Source: Bacteroidales bacterium (GTDB lineage: Bacteria > Bacteroidota > Bacteroidia > Bacteroidales > WCHB1-69). From it: a DNA stretch of 45,073 nt. The notes under the pieces were generated by a model. It saw only the letters and a program-made list of their open reading frames with translations, did no database searches and was not told where the DNA came from. Numbering within the stretch: position 1 is the first letter of the stretch; the number at the start of each line of letters is the position of its first letter. The translations under genes and the position numbers were made by a program. The stretch is taken from NCBI GenBank assembly GCA_017962275.1, contig JAGCVQ010000090.1:1-45073 (forward strand). Reading direction: 5' to 3'. Shown here one piece after another: positions 26,805-34,300 of the stretch.

Positions 26805-27314
26805 CTAACAGCCAACAGCAGGATCTTCTTCCTTTTCTTTTTCCTTTTCCCGCGTCTCTTTCCATTCCAGCACGTGCGACATCACGGGCGAGAGGTGTTT
26901 GTAGGCGACGGATGCCTCTTTTACATCGTGCTTGATGAGAATCTCCTTCTTATCGACGGTGTCGATGAAGTAGAACAATACTCCGGCCACTAAGACCACT
27001 TTCAGTACGCCGAACAGCACTCCGAGTCCTTTGTCGAGGAATTCGGACAGCACCGGTTTGAGCGCCCGTTTCAGAATCCGTCCCAGCAGGTTGACCAACA
27101 CGATGGTGAGCACGAAACAGAGCGAGAACGAGATGGGTTTCGCTAATGTGGTGCCGGTGATCCACAGCGCAATCAAATCGGAGAATTTATAGGAAATGAA
27201 CAGTCCCAAAAAAAGGGCGGCCAAGGAGACGATTTCCATCAGGAAGCCGTTCCGGAAGCCTCTGTAGGCGTACCAGCAGAGGGGGATTAATACGAGGATA
27301 TCGATCCAGTTCAT
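26805..27314 (-). CDS. cvpA: CvpA family membrane protein
   Basis: A 169-aa protein with four hydrophobic segments (about 5-22, 27-48, 62-82 and 103-123) and the family start MNWIDILVLIPLCWYAYRGFRNGF. It is an inner-membrane protein; CvpA homologues are needed for colicin V production in E. coli and affect envelope stress resistance, but the molecular role is unsettled. The C-terminus is a highly charged Lys/Glu tail (ETREKEKEKEEDP). It is the last gene of the minus-strand series aspS, mlaE, mlaF, cvpA, separated from mlaF by a repeat array. Confidence 0.9.
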   Translation of the reverse strand: MNWIDILVLIPLCWYAYRGFRNGFLMEIVSLAALFLGLFISYKFSDLIALWITGTTLAKPISFSLCFVLTIVLVNLLGRILKRALKPVLSEFLDKGLGVLFGVLKVVLVAGVLFYFIDTVDKKEILIKHDVKEASVAYKHLSPVMSHVLEWKETREKEKEKEEDPAVGC

Positions 27315-27319
27315 TGTTT

Positions 27320-27387
27320 GGTTGAGGGTTTATGGTTTAGGGGGTTACAGGGTTACACGGTTACAGGGTTATAGGGTTATAGGGTTT
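27320..27387. repeat. 8-bp tandem array (GGTTACAG type)
   Basis: Units GGTTACAG, GGTTACAC, GGTTACAG, GGTTATAG, GGTTATAG, preceded by degenerate GGTTTA units. It fills the mlaF-cvpA gap and encodes the last residues and TAA stop of mlaF. Confidence 0.85.
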
Positions 27388-28129
27388 TCCGCAATCGTTG
27401 TGTCAGCGGCTGCGCGTAGATGAAATCGTTGAGGGTTTGGTCGTCGGAGGTGAGGATGTTGTCGCTGCTGCCGCGCCAGGCAAGGTGGCCTTGGTAGATG
27501 AACGAGATGGTCTCCCCGATGGTGATGATGGAGTTCAGGTCGTGGGTGTTGACGACGGTGGTGGTGTTGAATTCGTGGGTGATTTTGGTGATGAGTTCGT
27601 CGATGAGCAGCGAGGTTTTGGGGTCGAGGCCGGAATTGGGCTCGTCGAAGAAGAGGTATTTGGGATTGCAGGCCAAAGCGCGGGCGATGGCGGCACGTTT
27701 CTTCATACCGCCGCTCAGCTCCGCCGGATAGAGCTTGTTGACATTCTCCAAATCCACACATTCCAAACAGAAATTGGCACGGTCGTGCATCTCGCTCTCG
27801 CTCATCTCCGTGAACATGTCCAACGGGAAGGTGACATTTTCCTCGATGGTCATTGAATCGAATAACGCTGACCCTTGGAACACCATGCCCATCTCCTTGC
27901 GAAGCAACAGTTTGTCTTTTTCCGGCAGGTTGTGGAACTCGCGCCCGCTGTAGAGCACCTGCCCCTCCTCCGGCGTGAACAGCCCCACTAAGCACTTCAT
28001 CAGCACCGTCTTTCCCGACCCCGAACGCCCGATGATGAGGTTGACTTTGCCCTCCTCGAACTCGGTGTTGATGTCGTGCAAGATCTGCTTCTCGCCGAAA
28101 TATTTGCAAACGCTATTAACTTCGATCAT
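27377..28129 (-). CDS. mlaF: ABC transporter ATPase, MlaF-like
   Basis: A 250-aa ATP-binding subunit. Walker A GRSGSGKT is at 34-41, the Q-loop MVFQGSALFD at 82-91, the signature LSGGMKKR at 138-145, Walker B YLFFDEP at 158-164, and the H-loop in VNTHDL near 194. The wording GSALFDSMTIEENV and LSGGMKKRAAIARAL is typical of MlaF/Mkl ATPases that power lipid transport with MlaE permeases. The matching permease lies upstream, 244 bp away, beyond a repeated hairpin element. No MCE-domain substrate protein (mlaD) is within the window. Confidence 0.92.
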   Translation of the reverse strand: MIEVNSVCKYFGEKQILHDINTEFEEGKVNLIIGRSGSGKTVLMKCLVGLFTPEEGQVLYSGREFHNLPEKDKLLLRKEMGMVFQGSALFDSMTIEENVTFPLDMFTEMSESEMHDRANFCLECVDLENVNKLYPAELSGGMKKRAAIARALACNPKYLFFDEPNSGLDPKTSLLIDELITKITHEFNTTTVVNTHDLNSIITIGETISFIYQGHLAWRGSSDNILTSDDQTLNDFIYAQPLTQRLRKTL

Positions 28130-28148
28130 AGGTTACTTTAGTTTGACT

Positions 28149-28233
28149 ACCCCACACTGCGCTCCTTCGTCGCTTATGAGGTTCTTTTTTCTTTTAAGAC
28201 CCCACACTGCGCTCCTTCGTCGCTTATGTGGGG
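28149..28233. repeat. Duplicated 30-bp hairpin element
   Basis: A 30-bp sequence is repeated exactly at 28149-28178 and 28199-28228, with a 50-bp period. The second copy is closed by CCCCACA (28200-28206) and TGTGGGG (28227-28233) and so forms a complete hairpin. The first copy lacks the closing arm. A further hairpin (GAGCA/TGCTC enclosing GTCC/GGAC) follows at 28248-28273. Confidence 0.85.
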
Positions 28234-28316
28234 TTATTGAGCTCTTCGAGCACTTGTCCCTTCGGGACTGCTCAAGGAATATTTTTTAAATTATACTTCT
28301 GTTCGTAACATTCAAT

Positions 28317-28377
28317 TCTTTTGCCTTTTGCCTTTTGCCTTACAACTACTAACTACTAACTGCTAACTACTAACTAA
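28317..28377. repeat. 7-bp tandem arrays (CTTTTGC then AACTACT types)
   Basis: Three CTTTTGC units are followed by about five AACTACT units. The right edge overlaps the stop codon of the mlaE-like gene (TAG on the minus strand). Confidence 0.85.
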
Positions 28378-29117
28378 AGCATGATGTCCGTTATCACCAC
28401 ATTCAGTATCAAAATAATGAAGCTCGACACCACGATGGCTTGCGTGCTGGCCTTGCCGAGTTCGAGTGCGCCGCCTTCGATGCGGTAGCCGTAGAAGGAG
28501 GCCACGGTGGACATGATGAAGGCGAAGATGCAGGTTTTCGTAAGGGCATAGACCACGTCATAGACGCGGAAACAGTAGGTGAGGCCGTCCATGAAGTTGT
28601 AGGTGGAGATGCAGTCGGTGATCCAGACCGTCAGGAAGCCGCCGAAAAGGGCAAAGGCGATACTGAAGACGCAGAGCACGGGGTTCACGATGATGGAGGC
28701 AAGCACCTTCGGCAGTACTAAGTGCGAGGCGGGATTGATGCCCATAACTTCCAAAGCATCAATCTGTTCGGTAACGCGCATACTGCCGATTTCCGCAGTG
28801 ATGCGCGAACCGAGATTGCCCACCAACAGCAGGCTGATGATGGTCGGACAGAGTTCCATCACGATGGAGGTGCGGGCCACGAAACCCACCGTCCATGACG
28901 GAATCCAGCCGCTTTCGATCTGCAGCGCGGTCTGCATCGTGATCACACTGCCCATGGCGAGCGACACGATGCTGACAATCAGCATGGAGCCGATGCCCAT
29001 GGCGTCCATCTCAAAGACCCATTTCTTCAGGAACACAGACCATTTGGCCGGCTTGCTGAAGACCTGGCGCAGAAAGATGAGATATTCGCCAAAGGTGGCA
29101 AGGGCTTGTCGGAGCAT
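28374..29117 (-). CDS. mlaE: ABC transporter permease, MlaE family
   Basis: A 247-aa inner-membrane permease with about five transmembrane segments. The signatures VSLAMGSVITMQTALQIESG (60-79) and LCPTIISLLLVGNLGSRITAEIGSMRVTEQIDALEVMG near 109-146 are characteristic of MlaE/YrbE proteins, which move phospholipids between the membranes. Its start abuts the aspS stop (29117/29118) with no gap, so the genes are cotranscribed. Its ATPase (mlaF-like) follows after a repeat-filled gap. The direction of lipid transport and the partner MCE protein cannot be read here. Confidence 0.93.
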   Translation of the reverse strand: MLRQALATFGEYLIFLRQVFSKPAKWSVFLKKWVFEMDAMGIGSMLIVSIVSLAMGSVITMQTALQIESGWIPSWTVGFVARTSIVMELCPTIISLLLVGNLGSRITAEIGSMRVTEQIDALEVMGINPASHLVLPKVLASIIVNPVLCVFSIAFALFGGFLTVWITDCISTYNFMDGLTYCFRVYDVVYALTKTCIFAFIMSTVASFYGYRIEGGALELGKASTQAIVVSSFIILILNVVITDIML

Positions 29118-30860
29118 TTATTTCAGTTTGATGTTCAGTTCGTCTAACTGTTTGGGATCGATGGGTGTGGGGGCGGGCAGCATGGTGTCGCGACCGGCGT
29201 TGTTCTTCGGGAACGCGATGAAGTCACGAATGCTGTCACAATCGCTGAGGACGGCGCACAGACGGTCGAAACCGAAAGCGATGCCACCGTGAGGCGGAGC
29301 GCCGTATTTGAAGGCGTTGATGAGGAATCCGAACTGGCTCTGCGCCTGCTCTTCCGTGAAGTTCAGGGCCTTGAACATGCGTTTCTGCAGCTCCGGACGG
29401 TGGATACGGATGGAGCCGCCACCGATTTCGGAACCGTTGATAACTAGGTCGTAAGCGTTGGCTAACACCTCGCCGGGACGGCTTTCGAGCCAGTCCTCAT
29501 GCTCGGGCTTGGGCGCGGTGAACGGGTGGTGCATGGCGTAGTAGCGTTGCGTCTCCTCGTCCCATTCCAACAGCGGGAAATCGATCACCCACATCGCTTT
29601 GTATTCGCCAGCTTTGCGCAAACCGAGACGGTTGCCCATCTCCAAACGCAGCTCGCACATCTGCTTGCGGGTCTTCATCGCCTTGCCGGAGAGGATGAGG
29701 ATGAGGTCGCCGGCGTGCGCGTCGCATCGTTCAGCCACGGCCTTCAGATCATCCTGCGTGTAGAATTTATCGACGGAGGATTTATACGTGCCATCCTGAT
29801 TGCAAAGGATATAGACCAGACCGGCGGCGCCCACGCGAGGACTCTTCACGAACTCGGTGAGGTTGTCAAGCTGTTTGCGGGAGTAGTTGCCGCAGCCCTC
29901 AGCCTTGATGCCAACGATGAGTTCCGCCTCGTTGAAGACTTTGAACTCCTTGCCTTGCAGCACGTCGTTGAGTTCCACAAAGCGCATGCCGAAGCGGGCA
30001 TCGGGTTTGTCGGAACCGTAATACTTCATCGCGTCGTTCCAAGTCATGCGGTCCAGCTTGCCGATTTCCATGCCCTTGAAGGTACGGAAGATGTGCTGTA
30101 CGAGACCTTCGAACAGGTTGAGGATGTCCTCCTGTTCGATGAACGACATCTCGCAATCGACCTGCGTGAATTCGGGTTGGCGGTCGGCGCGGAGGTCCTC
30201 ATCGCGGAAGCAGCGCACGATTTGGAAGTAGCGGTCCATGCCGGCCATCATCAGCAGCTGCTTGAGGGTCTGCGGGGATTGCGGCAGGGCGTAGAACTCG
30301 CCGGGGTTCATGCGGGAGGGCACGAGGAAGTCGCGGGCGCCCTCGGGGGTGCTGTTCACGAGGAACGGGGTTTCGATTTCGAGGAAGCCTTGTCCGCTCA
30401 GGTATTTGCGGATTTCCAGACCCAGTTTATGACGGAAGATGAGGTTGTTCTTCACCGGGTTGCGACGGATGTCGAGGTAGCGGTAGCGCATACGCAGTTC
30501 GTCGCCGCCGTCGGATTCGTCCTCGATGGTGAACGGGGGCACTTCGGCGGCGTTGAGCACGTTCAGTTCGTGTACTTCGATTTCGATGTCGCCGGTGGGG
30601 ATGTTCTTGTTCTTGCTGTAACGTTCTATCACAGTGCCGGTCACCTGGATCACCCATTCGCGGCCCAGTTGCTCGGCGCGTTCGCACAGTTCGGGGCGTT
30701 CCTCGTGGTTGAAGGCCAATTGCGTGATGCCGTAGCGGTCGCGCAGGTCGATGAAAATCATGCCGCCGAGATGGCGTATCTTCTGAATCCAACCGCTCAA
30801 TGTCACGGTCTGCTGAATATTCTCAAGCGTCAGCTCGCCACAGGTATGTGTTCTAAACAT
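29118..30860 (-). CDS. aspS: Aspartyl-tRNA synthetase
   Basis: A 580-aa bacterial-type class IIb synthetase that charges tRNA-Asp. Residues 1-110 are the OB-fold anticodon-binding domain ([22 protein letters not shown]). Motif 2 is [14 protein letters not shown] (218-231), the bacterial GAD insertion lies at about 300-410, and motif 3 is [10 protein letters not shown] (525-534). The residue before GG in the OB fold is Leu31, as in discriminating enzymes, but the window does not show whether asnS or gatCAB exists. A TACTTTTG box lies 36 bp upstream of the ATG. The mlaE gene follows without a gap. The 507-aa frame on the opposite strand is a shadow. Confidence 0.97.
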   Translation of the reverse strand: MFRTHTCGELTLENIQQTVTLSGWIQKIRHLGGMIFIDLRDRYGITQLAFNHEERPELCERAEQLGREWVIQVTGTVIERYSKNKNIPTGDIEIEVHELNVLNAAEVPPFTIEDESDGGDELRMRYRYLDIRRNPVKNNLIFRHKLGLEIRKYLSGQGFLEIETPFLVNSTPEGARDFLVPSRMNPGEFYALPQSPQTLKQLLMMAGMDRYFQIVRCFRDEDLRADRQPEFTQVDCEMSFIEQEDILNLFEGLVQHIFRTFKGMEIGKLDRMTWNDAMKYYGSDKPDARFGMRFVELNDVLQGKEFKVFNEAELIVGIKAEGCGNYSRKQLDNLTEFVKSPRVGAAGLVYILCNQDGTYKSSVDKFYTQDDLKAVAERCDAHAGDLILILSGKAMKTRKQMCELRLEMGNRLGLRKAGEYKAMWVIDFPLLEWDEETQRYYAMHHPFTAPKPEHEDWLESRPGEVLANAYDLVINGSEIGGGSIRIHRPELQKRMFKALNFTEEQAQSQFGFLINAFKYGAPPHGGIAFGFDRLCAVLSDCDSIRDFIAFPKNNAGRDTMLPAPTPIDPKQLDELNIKLK

Positions 30861-30895
30861 ATTAGGAGATATTTAATTCCAAAAATTCGAAGTCG

Positions 30896-30903
30896 CAAAA
30901 GTA
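30896..30903 (-). promoter_or_regulatory. Bacteroidota -7 box, aspS operon
   Basis: TACTTTTG on the minus strand matches TAnnTTTG, with the aspS ATG 36 bp downstream. Confidence 0.6.
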
Positions 30904-30951
30904 CAATTTTTTCGGTTGGGATTGGCTTTTTTTCTTTAAGCAAGGGGGGGG

Positions 30952-31000
30952 GAGGCAAAAGGCAGAAGGCAAGAGGCAACAGGGCGGAGGCAAAAGGTAA
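30952..31000. repeat. 7-bp tandem array (AGGCAAA type)
   Basis: Degenerate units AGGCAAA, AGGCAGA, AGGCAAG, AGGCAAC, GGCGG and AGGCAAA lie upstream of aspS. They are the complement of the CTTTTGCC units at 28317, so the same family occurs in both orientations. Confidence 0.75.
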
Positions 31001-31096
31001 CGGTGTGTATCAACTTCAATAAACAAAAAATCATTTCCGCAAACTGTATAAGGAGGAGTCTTTCATCCAATCGACCTTCTTGTGGGAAAGGCGCGG

Positions 31097-31104
31097 CAAA
31101 GATA
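31097..31104 (-). promoter_or_regulatory. Second minus-strand -7 box with upstream direct repeats
   Basis: TATCTTTG on the minus strand would give aspS a second, ~230-nt leader or drive an unseen small RNA. Two TTGGGGGATTAA copies (minus strand), 19 bp apart, lie just upstream and could be regulator sites. Confidence 0.4.
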
Positions 31105-31313
31105 GTCTTTTTATTCCGTCCGTTAATCCCCCAACGGTCGTTTAATCCCCCAAAATGCCGCTTCGGAGGATTATCCCTGATATGTACATAAAATGTTGGA
31201 TGTGACATACTTATCGCTTTGTCGGGTGGCTGCGTTTTGACGAAACGTCATATTTTTGGTTGAGAGGGAACATATTCCTGCTGTGAGGGATAAAATGTTT
31301 GGGAGATTTGTGG

Positions 31314-31321
31314 TATCTTTG
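31314..31321 (+). promoter_or_regulatory. Bacteroidota -7 box, FISUMP gene
   Basis: TATCTTTG matches TAnnTTTG, 52 bp before the ATG at 31374. Confidence 0.6.
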
Positions 31322-31373
31322 CCGCTGGAAATAATTGACAAATAGTAAATCATCCAGAAGCACTAAGAAATAA

Positions 31374-34300
31374 ATGAAAAAAACAGTTGCGTTTATTGCC
31401 ATGATGTTCCTGTTTGCGGCGGTTTTTGCGCAGAACACTGTCACATTAGTGTTTACAGGCGAAGACCAGCAGGGATCCTATGTCAAAATGAATGGCATAA
31501 CCATACAAAACCTAAGCCGTGATTGGCAGGAAACCTTGTTGTTTCCAGACACTATATACACGTTGAATATCGGTTCGGGCATTGAGGATGTCCAACAGGC
31601 CAACGAAATGAAGGTGATGCCCAATCCTTTTGAAGGACATACCCGAGTGAATATCTTTTCCGACAGGGATGAAGAAGCGATAATCCAGATTCTGGACATT
31701 AATGGAAGAAGACATGCCCAGTACAAGGGCAGAATCACATCGGGGGACAATTATTTTGACATCTCACTATCCACCCCGCAAACATACATTTTATCCATAC
31801 GTACCCGAAGTGGCATCCGTAGCTTGAAAATGGTAAACGTCGGACACGGTGGGGCTGACAGGATCAGTTATGCGAGTAACCATCCCAAAACAGTCAAGGT
31901 GGACATCAAGGGTTCATCTTCACACGCTTTTGAGTTAGGTGATGAAATGCGATATACCGGATTCGCTCAAGTTTACGATCACCTCCGGCAAAGTGCGCCT
32001 GTCCAACAGATGCAATTTACTACCAGTGAAGAGATTACCCTTGCATTTGAAGGATACCCGATCGAGGTTACTACGGATTCAGTGCTGTTTCCCGATGAAA
32101 CCACTTTTCATTGTTTTGGCACCGTGAACACACACGGTTCAGGGGCTGTTCAAACAGGTTTTTGTTGGGGCTGCGAGCCGAATCCTTCTTTTCATGACAA
32201 CCACCTCTCAAGTGGCATGGCAGAAGGTGTGTTCTCTGGTGTTCTGACAGATATGGATCCAACCACCCGCTACTTCGTCAGGGCCTATGCCATAAACGGA
32301 ACAGACACGGCGTATGGTGAAAGTGTTTTTTGTGCGCCTACGATCTCCTTTACAAACACAGAGACTGTTTTTATCCCAGATGGTGTTGATTGCGGTAATG
32401 GTTGTGTTTATGGTTCTTCCATAGAGGTGTCAGGTTTCACACCTACAGCCACCATCCAGGACGCTGAAGATATTTTATATATTCGCGCCAAACTGGAGCA
32501 TTCCTTTCTCGGGGACCTTTATATTGCGCTGCGTTGTCCTAATGGACAAAGAGTTAAGATTATGAATAAATATCAAACTAACGGAACCTCCAGCTGTGCA
32601 AGTCAAATCCCAACACCCTGGGGATGGCACTTAACGACAGGTGTCGTGAGTAACGCACTTTTTGGTGAGGCGAATTCCAGTTCCTCCGGATGTGATCCTA
32701 CCAACAGCCTGAATCAAATTGGGGTTCCGTGGAACTACTGTTGGTCAAATAATACCACCAGCGGGTATCAATACGCCAATGGGTCAGGCTATGTTTATGA
32801 TAGTTTGAATGTTATTGACGGTAAAGTGGACTCTACCAATACGATCAACATGACCCAAGTATATTACCCTGACCAGTCCTTCTCCCAACTTGTCGGTTGT
32901 CCGATAAATGGTACATGGTCCATTGAAATCATCGATGGTTGGATTGGTTACAACGGCTGGATGACCGAATGGGAAATTGCTTTTCGTGGTAGAAACAATC
33001 CCGTTTCTGTTGAAGATGACCCCTATCTTGCCAATCCTTGCCAGAATGTCACAACCGTAACAGACGTTGATGGAAACGAATACCATACTGTTACCCTTGG
33101 CAGTCAGTGCTGGTTGAAAGAGAATTTGCGTGCTGTTCGTTACACAGATGGTGAAGCGATACCCTTGGGAGATGGGACGAGTATATCGACGGCTTATTAT
33201 TATTTGCCGGGGGATAGTGTAAGGGACTCTCTCTCAGGATACTTGTATAATTGGGCAGCCGCGATGAAAAGTGTAATTTCCGGCACCCCGTCAACAGACC
33301 ATGTTCAAGGCATTTGTCCTTACGGCTGGCATTTGCCTACTGATGCCGAGTGGGCGCAATTGTTAGATTATCTTAGTTTCAGGAGTGAGTATGTATGTGG
33401 CGATAACACAAGCAATATTGCCAAGTCCATGGCGGTTGATACGGGTTGGAGCATATCTGATAACAGTTGTGCTGTTGGTTACGAAGTTTCTTCCAATAAT
33501 ACCACTGCCTTTTCCGCTTTCCCCGCGGGCTACGCCTTCGATATCCCCGATGATTATGGTGAAAGTGCCAATTTTTGGACGGCCACGGCATACAATGACG
33601 ACTTTGCCTATTATTACAGTTTGAATTACGGCAACAGTTTTGTGGATAGGAACAATTTCGGCAACAAAAGTAACGGTATGTCAGTCCGTTGTATTCGCAA
33701 TGCGGGAGATCCCGTGTTTTTGCCAAGCATATCCACCCTTTCCGTTTCGGACATCACCGAATATTCAGCAATTTGCGGTGGCCAGATCAATTCCACGGGA
33801 GGTTCCCCGATAACAGGACGCGGCATCTGTTGGAGTACTTCTCCGAATCCCACACTTAACGACAGTCACCTTTTTGATGGCAGTGGGTTGAATCCGTTCA
33901 CCTGCAGTATGGGTAATTTGGACCCTAACACCACCTATTATGTGCGGGCCTACGCTATTAACGTTGCCGGTATTGCCTACGGCGAGCAGCTTACTTTCAC
34001 CACCTCCGAGTCATTTATAGCGGTCAGCACCATATCTTTCAGTGACATCTCGTGCACTTCAGCTACTGGTATTGGTGACGTGACGGCGGGAAACCCCTTC
34101 GCCGTCGATGCCCGTGGGTTTTGCTGGAGCACATTACCTGACCCCACCCTTGCAGACAGCCATAATGTGGATGGCGGCGGCATTGGCAGTTTCACCAGTA
34201 GTATTACGGGCTTACAACCCAACACCCTCTATCACGCACGGGCATACGCTATCTACTACGGAACGGATACAATATATGGCGAACAACAAGTTTTTGTCAC

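Larger units (their letters stand above)
30861..31373. other. 513-bp intergenic region with repeats and three promoter boxes
   Basis: The gap between divergent aspS and the FISUMP gene holds the aspS box (30896), a 7-bp array (30952-31000), a second minus-strand TATCTTTG (31097-31104), a direct repeat TTAATCCCCCAA at 31123-31134 and 31142-31153, and the plus-strand box at 31314. The 90-aa minus-strand frame at 30936-31208 runs through the repeats and looks non-coding. Confidence 0.7.

Noticed and set aside
28149-28233. Rho-independent terminator after mlaE
   Set aside because: The exact duplication and the lack of a clean T run directly after the stem fit a repeat element better; a terminator effect is possible but not shown.
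29499-31022. 507-aa plus-strand ORF opposite aspS
   Set aside because: The minus-strand frame is a complete aspartyl-tRNA synthetase with all motifs; the plus frame is its shadow.
30936-31208. 90-aa minus-strand ORF upstream of aspS
   Set aside because: Its C-terminal part is translated 7-bp repeat array and a promoter box lies inside it.
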